From Deltaproteobacteria bacterium (GTDB lineage: Bacteria > Desulfobacterota > Desulfobacteria > Desulfobacterales > UBA5852): DNA of 64,000 nt. The notes below the pieces were generated by a model, which saw only the letters and a program-made list of their open reading frames with translations, had not been told where the DNA came from and searched no databases. The stretch spans positions 186,001 to 250,000 of the forward strand of contig JAHLLS010000003.1 of NCBI GenBank assembly GCA_020444045.1, in the 5' to 3' direction. Each line of letters begins with the position of its first letter. Position 1 is the first letter of the stretch. The translations under genes and the position numbers were made by a program. Of the stretch, positions 1 to 8,679 are shown one piece after another.

Positions 1-637
1 TAGCCCGGGCCACGCGGTTGACCAGAGCCCAGATGGCATCCGCCGGCAGAAACCGTTCGATGGAACGATCGAAGAGAACCCTCAGACGGGCCGGGAATTC
101 CTCATCCGCAAACCACATCAGGAAATACAGTGGAATGCGCGGAAACGGGAGCAACCGGCCGGCCGCATCCGCCATGTCCGTCATACGGCCATCCAGGGAC
201 GCCACGGCCTGCCGGAAGGCAGCGGGATCTTTGCCATAACGCTCCAGCACCAGGTCGGTTTGCAGCTCGTGAGGGCCTGCGAAAAAATGGGATTCCTTCA
301 GGTCCTGCAGCCCGACGATATCCCGATCCAGCGGCAGGACGGCGTCGACCCGATTCAGGTAAGCTAGGGTCACCAGTTCCAGCAAGGGATCCTCCAGCGG
401 GATGTCGTACCCGTCATGGATGTGCAACAGGCGCTGGTTGGGAATGTCCACCCGGATGTCTTCATTGAGGAAACGGAACTGCAACCGGCCGTCCGGCAGG
501 GGGAGGGCCAGGGTCAGGTTGGCCAGTTCTTCCAGCGATCGTTGGGCCAGATCCTGCCATTGGCGGTCGGTCTGCCGGAGGTGGGATCCGTTCGAAGCAT
601 AGCGGGGGGTGTTGTTGGCTGGGGTAGGGCTTGTCAT
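1..637 (-). CDS. DUF3786 domain protein, 3' end outside the window
   Basis: An open frame reads from ATG at 637 to the window edge without a stop (212 codons), so the C-terminus is missing. The product is soluble, with no signal peptide or membrane segment. Segments such as ENLDRDIVGLQDL-like text around LPLDRDIVGLQDLKESHFFAGPH and a C-terminal FPRIPLYFLMW match my memory of DUF3786, a family of unknown function common in anaerobic Desulfobacterota and often near corrinoid or redox genes. GC-rich third positions support real coding. The overlapping ORFs on the other strand here are shadows. Family assignment is from recall of the conserved text, not a profile search. Confidence 0.7.
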   Translation of the reverse strand, partial: MTSPTPANNTPRYASNGSHLRQTDRQWQDLAQRSLEELANLTLALPLPDGRLQFRFLNEDIRVDIPNQRLLHIHDGYDIPLEDPLLELVTLAYLNRVDAVLPLDRDIVGLQDLKESHFFAGPHELQTDLVLERYGKDPAAFRQAVASLDGRMTDMADAAGRLLPFPRIPLYFLMWFADEEFPARLRVLFDRSIERFLPADAIWALVNRVARA

Positions 638-776
638 TATTCTTCGCTTTCCATAAAACCGTGTTGCCTAAAAGCCAGACATTAAGCAATCTTGGAAGGG
701 GGCGACCTAAAATATTTTCCCTCCGGCTGTATCGAAGAGATTGTCATAATCTCATCTCGAAGTTTTCTTGGAAACG

Positions 777-1199
777 TTACTTTTCGTCCCGAACCGGCTG
801 GCGCTGTTGTTTAAGTCGGGCCCGCTGGCGCTTGTTTTCCAGTCGGCGCCTGCGCGACGCGGCCGAGGGCTTGGTGGGACGCCGGGGACGCGGTGGCCGG
901 GCCGCGGCCTGAACCAGGCGTATCAGGCGGCCCAGGGCTTCTTCGCGATTCTGCTTCTGGGAACGGTGGCTGCGGGCGTCGATGACCAGGACGCCGTCGC
1001 GGGTCAGCCGTTGCCCGGCCAGGCGTTGGAGCCGCTGGCGAACCCCCTCGGGTAGCGATGGGCTCTGCCGCACGTCGAAACGCAACTGCACCGCTGTCGC
1101 TGTTTTGTTGACGTGCTGTCCTCCGGGGCCGTCGGCGCGCACAAAAGCCAGCGTGATTTCGCTGTCCGGAATAACAATATCGGCATTGATGTGGATCAT
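777..1199 (-). CDS. arfB: Alternative ribosome-rescue factor ArfB (YaeJ-type peptidyl-tRNA hydrolase)
   Basis: 140 residues, the usual length of ArfB. It hydrolyses peptidyl-tRNA on ribosomes stalled at the end of non-stop mRNAs. The catalytic GGQ lies at residues 26-28 in the context RADGPGGQHVNK, as in class I release factors, but there is no codon-recognition domain. The last ~40 residues are very basic (runs of R and K), the tail that ArfB inserts into the empty mRNA channel. Start ATG at 1199 gives the family's typical MIxI N-terminus. It stands alone on the minus strand, about 120 bp downstream of hisHF and probably transcribed separately. Confidence 0.93.
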   Translation of the reverse strand: MIHINADIVIPDSEITLAFVRADGPGGQHVNKTATAVQLRFDVRQSPSLPEGVRQRLQRLAGQRLTRDGVLVIDARSHRSQKQNREEALGRLIRLVQAAARPPRPRRPTKPSAASRRRRLENKRQRARLKQQRQPVRDEK

Positions 1200-1301
1200 A
1201 GGGCGGTTTCCGGTTAACTGGTTTTGATTTAACCTCCTCGCAGTTGGTAGGGAAGCGGAGAGATTCTATCGATCCAGAACGAAGTTTTTTAAGTTGTTTT
1301 C

Positions 1302-1322
1302 AAGCCCCCTTCAAGGAGGCTT
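1302..1322 (-). terminator. Palindrome overlapping the hisHF stop (weak terminator candidate)
   Basis: A 21-bp near-perfect palindrome AAGCC..CCTTCAAGG..GGCTT (one mismatch pair) begins at the hisHF stop codon. The sequence after it on the minus strand is AT-rich but lacks a clean T-run, so termination is only plausible. Confidence 0.3.
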
Positions 1323-2892
1323 AGGGTCTGATTTCCACCCGGCCCTGCAGGTAAGCTTTCACATCGCTGATGGGAACTTCACGGCGATGGAAAATACCGG
1401 CCGCCAGGGCGGACTCGGCCTTGGTTCGGGTGAAAACCTCGTGAAAATGGGCTTCGCAGCCGGCGCCGCTGGAGGCAATGACCGGGATGGAGACAGCGGC
1501 TTTCACGGTCGTGATCAATTCTAAATCAAATCCTGCGTTGGTGCCGTCACGATCGATACAGTTCAACAGAATTTCACCGGCGCCGAGGGTTTCACAGGCT
1601 TTTGCCAGGGACACGGCATCCAGTTCCCGGCCTTCCCGCCCGCCCTTGATGGTGCACTGGTACCAGCAGTAACGCTCCCCGTTGGGTCCCGGATAGGCGG
1701 TTTCGATGGTTTGCCGGGGGGCTTCCTGGGGTGCGGCCACATAGACCCGGCGGGGGTCCACCGAGATGACCACGGCCTGGCTGCCGTAGACGCGTGAAAT
1801 GCTTTCGATGGCGCTTTCGCCGGTCAAGTGACCGGTGCGCAGGTAGTCTTCGGCGATCAGGACCGCGTCGCTGCCGATGGACACCTTGTCGGCGCCCGAG
1901 CGGAAGTACTCGGCGGCCACCTCTAAAGCGGAATAGGTCCGGCCGTTTTGGTCAGTGTAGTTGCGGATGCCGCCGCCGATGGTCAGCGGCACGAAAACGT
2001 TGCGGGAGGTCCGCTTGAGCACCTCCAGCATGGGCATGTCTTCCAGCGGGAAATCCCGAAAGCCGGTGATGTTGAGAAAGGTGATCTCGTCGGCGCCCTC
2101 CCGGTAATACCGTTCGGCCAGCTCCACCGGCAGCCCCAGGTTGCGCACCTGCCCTGCTTCCCGGACGTCGTACTGGTCCCCCTTGGTGACCACCAGGTCG
2201 CCCTGGTCGTTGGTCCGCACATCCAGGCAGGCGATGATTCGTTTGGCCAGTCGCGTCGTTTCCGGAATATGGCGGGGCGTAACGGCAGGCGTGTCAGCGG
2301 CTAAAAAATTGGCCAGGATGCGACGACCGTCGTCGCCGCTCTTTTCCGGGTGAAACTGGGTCCCCATGATCTGGCCCTGCTGCACGGCGCTGGCGAATTC
2401 GTAACCGTAGTCCGTGGCGGTCAGTATGACCCCGGGGTCTTCCGGCGCAATGTGGTAGGAGTGGACGAAGTAAAACTTTTCATCCCCCTGCAATCCGTTG
2501 AACAGGGGCGACGCCTGGCGGGCTTTGATGCCGTTCCAGCCGATGTGGGGAACGGCAAGGTCGATGGTGAACCGTTTGACACGGCCTTTCATGATACCGA
2601 GGCCGGGTGTTCCCGGTGCTTCTTCGCTCTCTTCGAACAAGGCATGCATGCCGAGGCAGATGCCCAGGAAGGGGCGTCCGGATTGGAGGTAAGCTTTCAG
2701 GGGCGACACATATCCCCGGGCATGCAGGATTTCCATCATGCTGCCGAAGGCCCCTACGCCCGGAAAGATCAACCGTTCAGCGGAGAGGATGTCTTCCGGT
2801 GATTGAACCGGTCGGACGGTCTCCCCCAGACTTTCAATGGCATTGACGACGCTGCGGACATTACCGGCGCCGTAGTCAAGCAAGGTGATCAT
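1321..2892 (-). CDS. hisHF: Imidazole glycerol phosphate synthase, fused HisH-HisF (eukaryote HIS7-type)
   Basis: 523 residues holding both subunits that are separate in most bacteria. Residues 1-200 are the HisH glutaminase: C79 in GICLGMH, and H181/E183 in FHPEK complete the Cys-His-Glu triad. A short linker (about 201-215) joins the HisF synthase cyclase barrel, with the likely catalytic aspartates D224 (IACLDVR) and D379 (ISVDPRR). The product makes IGP and AICAR in histidine synthesis from PRFAR and glutamine-derived ammonia. The HisF half is about 50 residues longer than bacterial HisF and carries the insertions of plant and fungal HIS7 (NYTDQNGRTYSALEVAAEYF; RVYVAAPQ...PGPNGE). No other his genes are nearby. 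ATG at 2892 begins with the standard HisH N-terminus. Confidence 0.96.
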   Translation of the reverse strand: MITLLDYGAGNVRSVVNAIESLGETVRPVQSPEDILSAERLIFPGVGAFGSMMEILHARGYVSPLKAYLQSGRPFLGICLGMHALFEESEEAPGTPGLGIMKGRVKRFTIDLAVPHIGWNGIKARQASPLFNGLQGDEKFYFVHSYHIAPEDPGVILTATDYGYEFASAVQQGQIMGTQFHPEKSGDDGRRILANFLAADTPAVTPRHIPETTRLAKRIIACLDVRTNDQGDLVVTKGDQYDVREAGQVRNLGLPVELAERYYREGADEITFLNITGFRDFPLEDMPMLEVLKRTSRNVFVPLTIGGGIRNYTDQNGRTYSALEVAAEYFRSGADKVSIGSDAVLIAEDYLRTGHLTGESAIESISRVYGSQAVVISVDPRRVYVAAPQEAPRQTIETAYPGPNGERYCWYQCTIKGGREGRELDAVSLAKACETLGAGEILLNCIDRDGTNAGFDLELITTVKAAVSIPVIASSGAGCEAHFHEVFTRTKAESALAAGIFHRREVPISDVKAYLQGRVEIRP

Positions 2893-3049
2893 CGAATTCC
2901 CTCGATTTTTTGGATAGCAACAGCGTTCATGTCACAGCAAAAATCGATTCATATACCACCCGGTCGGCAATGACAAGCCGCGCACGTGACGAAAGCATGC
3001 CCATACGGTTCGATGCCCAACAAGCGGATGGTTCTTATTAGGTGACGAC

Positions 3050-3178
3050 TTAAGTCGGAGCATCCAGCCAGAGGGATCGGTAATGGAACGGTTGACCGAT
3101 GATGTTGAAGTTGATGATCGGGAAATTGGGGCTGATGTTAAAATCACGCGGCTCATGACAACGGGCGGCCATTGACAT
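3050..3178 (-). CDS. Candidate small protein, 42 residues
   Basis: A short frame begins 13 bp after the stop of the AraC/methyltransferase gene, on the same strand, and ends with TAA at 3050. The peptide (MSMAARCHEPRDFNISPNF...) is rich in N, F, I and P. Its codons show the GC-rich third positions of neighbouring genes, unlike the other frames of this stretch. It may be co-transcribed with the upstream gene. I know no family for it and the ribosome binding site is weak. The rest of the 300-bp gap before hisHF (2893-3049) shows nothing I can name. Confidence 0.3.
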   Translation of the reverse strand: MSMAARCHEPRDFNISPNFPIINFNIIGQPFHYRSLWLDAPT

Positions 3179-3190
3179 GCCGCCGTCATT

Positions 3191-4060
3191 TCAGGGGGCC
3201 GCGTTTCGAATCCGGGCCGATTCCCAGCCCAGCATGGCTTTCTTGCGGGCCGGGCCGCCGCCGTAATGGCCGAGCACGCCCGTTTTGCGTATCACGCGGT
3301 GGCAGGGAATCAGGAACGGGATGGGGTTGCGCCCCACGGCATTGCCCACGGCGCGCGCGGCTTTGGGCATGCCGATATGCCGGGCGACGTCCTCGTAGGT
3401 GACGGCTCGGCCCAGAGGAATTTTCAGGAGCGCCTCCCAGACCTTGATCTGGAAGTTGGTCCCCTTGACGAAAAGATGGAGCGGGGCCGGCGGGTGGTCG
3501 TGGGGGTAGCCGAAAATGCGGTCCAGCAGTCCGGCCGAGGCCTGGGGATCAGTGTGGACCGAGGCCTGCGGCCACTGGCGCTTGAGATCCGCCAGCGGTT
3601 GTTCGCGGTCGCCGTTCTGAACAAAGGTCAGGCCGCAGATGCCCCGCTCGGTCATGGCCAGAAGACACTCGCCGAAAGGGGAGGGGTGAAAGCCATACCG
3701 GATCTCCAGGCCCGCCCCCTTTTTTTTGTATTCGCCGGGCGTTACCGCCTCACAATTGACAAAAAGATCGTGCAGACGTCCCGGACTGGAAAGCCCGCTG
3801 TCGAACGTGGTGTCCAGCACGGTGCCGGACTCCCGTATCAGGTTTTTGGCGTGTTCCTTGGTCAGAAACTGCAAAAAGCGTTTAGGGCTGATGCCCACCC
3901 ATCGGCTGAACAGGCGCTGAAAATGATAGTCGCTCATTTGTGCGGCCCGGGCAATTTCCGCCAGACCGGGTTGCGCCTCCTGGTGGTCTTCGATATAGCG
4001 GATGGCGGTTTCTACCCGTTCGTAATCGCGGCATTGTTTCTGGTAATCGCCCATTGCCAT
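3191..4060 (-). CDS. AraC-type regulator fused to methylated-DNA-[protein]-cysteine S-methyltransferase
   Basis: 289 residues. An AraC-type helix-turn-helix domain occupies roughly residues 15-105. The Ogt/MGMT alkyltransferase domain follows, with the acceptor cysteine C253 in IPCHRVI. It repairs O6-alkylguanine by irreversible transfer to the cysteine, and the HTH probably makes it an alkylation-responsive activator. E. coli Ada is about 354 residues with an N-terminal zinc phosphotriester domain; that domain is absent here, so the route by which methylation would trigger transcription is unclear. ATG at 4060 is used; an in-frame ATG two codons later is equally possible. It may share a transcript with the small frame below it. 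Confidence 0.9.
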   Translation of the reverse strand: MAMGDYQKQCRDYERVETAIRYIEDHQEAQPGLAEIARAAQMSDYHFQRLFSRWVGISPKRFLQFLTKEHAKNLIRESGTVLDTTFDSGLSSPGRLHDLFVNCEAVTPGEYKKKGAGLEIRYGFHPSPFGECLLAMTERGICGLTFVQNGDREQPLADLKRQWPQASVHTDPQASAGLLDRIFGYPHDHPPAPLHLFVKGTNFQIKVWEALLKIPLGRAVTYEDVARHIGMPKAARAVGNAVGRNPIPFLIPCHRVIRKTGVLGHYGGGPARKKAMLGWESARIRNAAP

Positions 4061-4802
4061 GGTCCTTCCGTTTGAGATGAATGCGCCGCGTCACAGGCCC
4101 CCACCGGTTTGTTTGTGTGAAAAACCCGTTTGGCCGGCGCTCTTATGCACTATTGTATGAAGCATGCCGGCCGTGGGCAACCCGATTCTTGCGCGGAGAG
4201 GGGAGGGATCCAGCCAGCGAGTCCGTGATGTCCGTGATTAATTATGCATTGATCTAAACCCGCAATCTTTCTTGGAGGACCCGGAGAGGTAGAACCGATG
4301 CGGTGTGCTTTTTTCATAAGATTTCTTCGTTTTCTGTCCCGTGCCAGAAAACGAAGCAAAAGAACACGCCCGTGTCCCGCTTGATCCTGCGCGTCGCTAA
4401 ACCGGGCGAGGCAGCAAGGATCATGCTGTCAGGCAAGGCGTCAAGCGAAGCGAGGCGCGCAGCAATCGCCAGATTGTGAGCACCCGAACAAGCTTGAAAA
4501 CGCAGCATGGTGGCATGAGACGCCGCTGAATTGCTCGGTTTCGGCTGGCGCGCGCGGTCACTCGCCCGCTTATTAGCGGGCTCAGACAGTCCGCGCACTT
4601 ATTTTCGTCCGCCCCGCCGATGCTCGGCGCGAGACAAAGGGAAATTCAAAACCATAAATCCAGAAACCGTTTTTAAAAGCCTCCCTCAAGGAGCCTCACT
4701 GACAAAATGTCTATCGTCGGCGACCGGAATGACTATCAGGGTGCCCCGCAGGGAATTTTACCACGATAGGAAGGAGGGTGGTTTATTGCGACGAAGCTGC
4801 CC
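4061..4802. repeat. 740-bp non-coding stretch with several strong hairpins (repeat-element candidate)
   Basis: No convincing gene is found between two minus-strand genes. Instead there are nested inverted repeats: a perfect 12-bp hairpin at 4325-4356, 7-bp arms TGATCCT/AGGATCA at 4382-4388 and 4417-4423, and GCCCGCT/AGCGGGC with a 4-base loop at 4564-4581. A 94-codon frame across it (4314-4598, minus) is cysteine- and arginine-laden and follows the palindromes, so it is not called. The density of structure suggests one or more interspersed repeats or a structured RNA. Only sequence symmetry supports this. Confidence 0.5.
4325..4356. repeat. Perfect 12-bp inverted repeat
   Basis: CTTCGTTTTCTG, an 8-base loop (4337-4344), then CAGAAAACGAAG. 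The flanks continue imperfectly (GTGTGCTTTTTT on the left against AAAAGAACACGC on the right). It is about 450 bp from the nearest upstream stop on the plus strand and inside the non-coding stretch, so it is more likely part of a repeat than a simple terminator. Confidence 0.6.
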
Positions 4803-6248
4803 CTATTCAGTGCTGACGGGATAGGCCGCCGCCAGGTGGCCGATGGCGCGGGCAATGTCGGCTGCGGCTTTCTCACGGTCATATAATGCCGCTGCCTGGC
4901 TCAGGCGTGCCTGGTTGCAGGCCAGTTCCGCTTCAAGGTAGCGTGTAACGGTGGCGGATCCGCCTTCGTATTGTTGGCTCACCAGTTTGAGGCTTTCTTC
5001 GGCATTGGCGACCCGCTGGCGGGCCACTTCCAAGCGGGCCCGGGCATCCGTTAATCCCAGATAGGCGGTCTTGACCTCCAATTCCACGGCCAGGGTGGTC
5101 TTGCGGTCCCGGAGCAGCATCTCTTCAAATATTGCCCGGGCCTCGTTTTCATCGGCCCGGGTGTAAAATCCCTGGAAAAGCTCCCAGTTGAAAAGAATCC
5201 CGGCCGTCCAGTTTTCCCGGTCGAGATCATAGCTCATGTCTTCATCATCGTAATAGAGTTTACCAAAGGCATCGATGCTCGGTATGTAGCCGGCCTGGGC
5301 TTTGTCTACGGCCATACGGCTTTGACGAACCTTTTCGTGAAGCCCCCGGATTTCCGGTCGATGGCTCAGGGCATAGGCCAGTCCGGCGTCGAATTGATCC
5401 GGGATGCTCAGTCCGGTCATGGCGGTCTCGGACAACGCCAACGGCTGGCGAATGCCGATTCCCAATAAGTTGGCCAGGGCGGCGCGGGTCAGCGCCAACT
5501 GGTTGCGGCTGCGAACTTCTTCTTCCTGGGCTTCGGAACGGCGAACCTGGAGGGACAGCAGGTCTGATTTGAGAGCGCCGCCGGCATCGTAGCGCACTGT
5601 CATAACGCGCAGTTGGTCTTCTACCGTGGCGACTGAATTCCGGGCGATCTCAATGAAGGCGCCGGCGGTGAGATGGTCATAATAGGTCTGGATGACCGAG
5701 GCCACGAGCGCGTTCTGAACCGATTGGCGATCCAGGTGGGAAATGGTCCGTCCGGTTTCCGCCATCTGGCGGTTGAGGCGATCCCGGCCGCCGCGGTAGA
5801 GATTCCAACGGGCCTTCAGGCCGGACTCGAAATTGTCGAACACACCCGGATCGTTGAAATCTTCGGAAAAATCGATTTCGCGCTGGTCTATCTTTTTGAA
5901 AAGATAGGCGGAGGGGGCATTGCCCCGCAGGTATTCGGTATAAAACCCCAGGGTCGGGTAAAAGGTGGATCGGGACTTTTCAATGAGGGCATCGGTCTGG
6001 CGGATGCGGGCGGCGGCCATCTGCAGATCGGGGTTGTTGATCAGGGCAATGCGTATGGCGTCCTGCAAGGATAAGGGGCCTGCGGGAAGCGCGGTTTCGG
6101 GGCGGGCCATGCCTCCGTCAGGACGGGTAACGGCGTTTTGCGTGTCCGCCCGGATGACGTCGTAGGCATAGCGGTCACGTGTGACGCAGCCGGCCGTAAA
6201 ACTCACCAGCAGGAAGAGCCATACAAAGAAGACGTTTCGATGCACCAT
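4803..6248 (-). CDS. TolC-like outer-membrane efflux lipoprotein
   Basis: About 481 residues from ATG at 6248, the usual size of outer-membrane factors. The N-terminus is a lipoprotein signal (FFVWLFLLVSFTAGC), with cysteine in a lipobox, so the protein should be lipidated. Two OEP repeats follow, rich in long amphipathic helices (LSLQDAIRIALINNPDLQ opening repeat one). It would form the trimeric exit duct of a tripartite pump or type I secretion system. No inner-membrane partner is adjacent; the only RND pump in the window lies near 53-57.7 kb. The longer reading to 6314 would put 22 residues before the signal and is rejected. Confidence 0.88.
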   Translation of the reverse strand: MVHRNVFFVWLFLLVSFTAGCVTRDRYAYDVIRADTQNAVTRPDGGMARPETALPAGPLSLQDAIRIALINNPDLQMAAARIRQTDALIEKSRSTFYPTLGFYTEYLRGNAPSAYLFKKIDQREIDFSEDFNDPGVFDNFESGLKARWNLYRGGRDRLNRQMAETGRTISHLDRQSVQNALVASVIQTYYDHLTAGAFIEIARNSVATVEDQLRVMTVRYDAGGALKSDLLSLQVRRSEAQEEEVRSRNQLALTRAALANLLGIGIRQPLALSETAMTGLSIPDQFDAGLAYALSHRPEIRGLHEKVRQSRMAVDKAQAGYIPSIDAFGKLYYDDEDMSYDLDRENWTAGILFNWELFQGFYTRADENEARAIFEEMLLRDRKTTLAVELEVKTAYLGLTDARARLEVARQRVANAEESLKLVSQQYEGGSATVTRYLEAELACNQARLSQAAALYDREKAAADIARAIGHLAAAYPVSTE

Positions 6249-6381
6249 CTGATAGTCCTGCCCTGACACAACGGGCTCACGGGGGAATTCTTTTGGCGGG
6301 GCAATGCGCCCCACTCATCATTGGTCGGTGTCCATGACCGGGGGGCCATGCGAGGCGGTTTTGAAACCTAGCCCGGAGAGT

Positions 6382-6410
6382 ACCATAGCCAAAGGTGAAA
6401 TCGCTGTCAA
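6382..6410 (-). promoter_or_regulatory. Sigma-70-like promoter for the TolC-like gene
   Basis: On the minus strand TTGACA (6405-6410) is followed after 17 bases by TATGGT (6382-6387). It sits about 130 bp upstream of the start at 6248 in the divergent gap with truC. I see nothing else in the 340-bp gap 6249-6586. The match is by eye only. Confidence 0.4.
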
Positions 6411-6586
6411 TAATCCTATCTTAAAGCATTTCATTGATTTAGGCGGACAATAGGACATGGTGTGACCTCACGGAGGAGGGGATCATCTACCCTTGCGGAC
6501 GAAGAGTGTGCTAAGGTCGTCTCAGGGTTAGTAACCGTAGCGTCTGAAATGGTTTGGTAATCGTTTTTGACTGTGAAACGGAACCA

Positions 6587-7363
6587 ATGATCGAGATCAT
6601 TTACCAGGACGATGATTTGGTGGCCCTCAACAAGCCATCCGGCATCAAGGTGCACCGCGGGGTGTATGATGGCCGTCGGGAGCGCTTTGTCCTGCAGCTG
6701 GTGCGTGACCAGGTGGGACATCACCTTTTTCCGGTCCATCGCCTGGACAGGCCCACCTCCGGTGTGATGGTGTTTGCCCTCAATCCCGGGGCGGCGCGCT
6801 CGCTGGCCAAGTCGTTTGCCCGGCGTCAGGTGCAGAAAACCTATCTGGCGGTGGTACGGGGTTTTATCGCCGAATCGGGTGCCGTGGACACCCCTTTGCG
6901 CCGCAGCGACACCGGCGAGGAAGGAGATAAAGACCCCCAGCAGGCCATCACCCGCTACCTTCGCCTGGATACAGCGGAATTGCCGGTGGCGGTGGGACGC
7001 TATGCCACCGGCCGCTATTCCCTGGTAAAGGTAATGCCGGCTACCGGTCGCACGCACCAGATCCGGCGTCATATGAGCCATCTGCGCCATCCAATCATCA
7101 ACGATCGCCAATACGGCGACAACAAACACAACCGCTTTTTCAGCGAGGAATTGGACTGCCGTCGATTGCTGCTGGCCGCCACTGAACTGCGCTTTCCGCA
7201 CCCCCGGAGCCGGGAAGAAACGTGCTTAACCGCCCGGCTGGATGCCGACTTTTGTCGTATAGTGCAGAGGATGAACTGGGAGGGGGCGATACCCTATGCC
7301 TGGCGGTTTTTGCGGGGTTCACAGGCCCTCGATTCGGTTATTCCGCAGCCAGCGATGCCATAA
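6587..7363 (+). CDS. truC: tRNA pseudouridine synthase, TruC-like (RluA family)
   Basis: 258 residues from ATG at 6587 (MIEIIYQDDDLVALNKPSG, the standard TruC opening). The catalytic aspartate is D54 in the RluA-family motif HRLDRPTSG, and the conserved late motif TGRTHQIRRH is present. It isomerises a uridine, position 65 of certain tRNAs in E. coli TruC. Assignment to TruC rather than another RluA-type enzyme rests on length, lack of an S4 domain and the N-terminus. The gene ends convergently with the FAD enzyme gene, overlapping it by 26 bp. A 256-codon antisense frame over this gene is a shadow. Confidence 0.88.
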   Translation: MIEIIYQDDDLVALNKPSGIKVHRGVYDGRRERFVLQLVRDQVGHHLFPVHRLDRPTSGVMVFALNPGAARSLAKSFARRQVQKTYLAVVRGFIAESGAVDTPLRRSDTGEEGDKDPQQAITRYLRLDTAELPVAVGRYATGRYSLVKVMPATGRTHQIRRHMSHLRHPIINDRQYGDNKHNRFFSEELDCRRLLLAATELRFPHPRSREETCLTARLDADFCRIVQRMNWEGAIPYAWRFLRGSQALDSVIPQPAMP

Positions 7364-8507
7364 GCAGACGACCGGCGTTGCGGGCGCCCACGATGTTGCG
7401 GGCACAGGGGCCTACCTGGAGTTCGGCCAAAGGGCCGGTGACGTAGATGTTTTCCCCCCACTGTAAATCCTTCCCGACGATAGGATAGCCGCAGGGGTTG
7501 CAGGGCAGCCCGAAGTCTTTGATCAGGCGGTCCACAAAACGGCCCCCGGGACGCTCCTGGCGGAATCCGGTGGCCAGGACGATGCGGTGGGCCTCTATCA
7601 GGCCGTTTTCCGTTCGGAGCCGGATGGTCCCATTTGTGAGGACGGCTTCCCGGATGGCGGACGGTCGAAACGCGAGCCGGGTGCTTATACACGCCTGCTC
7701 GAATGCTTTCAGCACTTCACCGGGCAGGCTGCCGGGCAGCCGTGCTTTGTCAATGGTCGTGCGCCGCGTATCATAGTCTTCCTGGTAGAACCGGCGCAGG
7801 CACTTGGGCCCAATCCAGCAGGGATTGAAGTCGAATTGGCTTTCCTGCAGGGCCCGGCGGGCGATCAGGACAACGTCGGCCCGGGGATTGGTTGCCAGGG
7901 AGAGGGCCGTCTGGGCGGCCGTGATGCCGCCGCCGACCACCACCGTCGGTCCGTTCGCGGCCGCATCTTGGGGATGAAAGGTCGGTTCGAACACGTGGGT
8001 GATGGGAGCGCCCTCGCGACGGAGACGATTCGCCCAGGAAGGCCAGCAGGGTTGGTCGCTCATGCCGATGGCCAGGAGCACGCGCCGGGTCCGGAGAGGG
8101 CCGCGGGTGGTTTCCACGATAAAGCGCCGGCCATCCCGGCGCATGGTCAGGGCACGGTCCTGGATGTGTCGCTGCGCGATGCCCTTGCGGGCGATGACCC
8201 TGGCACTATGGGCGCGAAACAGGGGCAGAGAAGGGCGGTTGTACGGCGGGATGAAATCCGCCAGCGATTGTCCCTCCGGCGTTTTGGCGAAACGGTAGAT
8301 GGACAGGATCGGCAGGTCGATGTGATGCGTGGCCGGTGATCTTAGAAAGCGCATGCCGCAATTGGTGGTCATGCGGTTCCAGGCCGCCAGGAGAGTGTCA
8401 TGGGGATCGAGGACGCCGATGTCTTCTGGTGTTAGGTCGGGCTGGTGCATCAGCAGATTGGCCAGGTAGGTGCCGTGAATGCCGCCGCCGATGATCAGCC
8501 ACTTCAT
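7338..8507 (-). CDS. FAD/NAD(P)-binding oxidoreductase, lysine/ornithine N-hydroxylase-like
   Basis: 389 residues from ATG at 8507, which is preceded by GAGG. The protein opens with an FAD dinucleotide fold (WLIIGGGIHGTYLA), has a second nucleotide fold (TVVVGGGITAAQTALSLA) for NAD(P)H, and a late ATGF motif (IVLATGF), the pattern of flavin N-hydroxylases (K_oxygenase) and related FAD-dependent enzymes. Substrate is unknown; no siderophore genes are nearby. An upstream extension to 8582 is open but begins before the nucleotide fold and is not used. Its 3' end overlaps truC tail to tail. Confidence 0.75.
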   Translation of the reverse strand: MKWLIIGGGIHGTYLANLLMHQPDLTPEDIGVLDPHDTLLAAWNRMTTNCGMRFLRSPATHHIDLPILSIYRFAKTPEGQSLADFIPPYNRPSLPLFRAHSARVIARKGIAQRHIQDRALTMRRDGRRFIVETTRGPLRTRRVLLAIGMSDQPCWPSWANRLRREGAPITHVFEPTFHPQDAAANGPTVVVGGGITAAQTALSLATNPRADVVLIARRALQESQFDFNPCWIGPKCLRRFYQEDYDTRRTTIDKARLPGSLPGEVLKAFEQACISTRLAFRPSAIREAVLTNGTIRLRTENGLIEAHRIVLATGFRQERPGGRFVDRLIKDFGLPCNPCGYPIVGKDLQWGENIYVTGPLAELQVGPCARNIVGARNAGRLLMASLAAE

Positions 8508-8679
8508 CACGCGGGCCTCAGCAATCAATATCAACAGATGCAGGGATCGAGCCATCCTTGGGTAGAACAGCCCGATCCCCATCGCGAAGGAGTGCCAACG
8601 TGATATAATGCTGCTTCAATGGAATGATCCAACGGTTGTGGACAAGCCCGATGATATTCGGGCCGGCGCCGAGAAGACA

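Noticed and set aside
2932..3189. 85-codon minus frame upstream of hisHF
   Set aside because: Serine- and arginine-heavy with no domain; the neighbouring 42-codon frame looks more like a gene.
4314..4598. 94-codon minus frame
   Set aside because: Read through palindromes in the hairpin-rich region, with no family or ribosome site.
6431..7201. 256-codon minus frame
   Set aside because: It lies antisense to truC, whose motifs are unmistakable, and its protein has no recognisable features.
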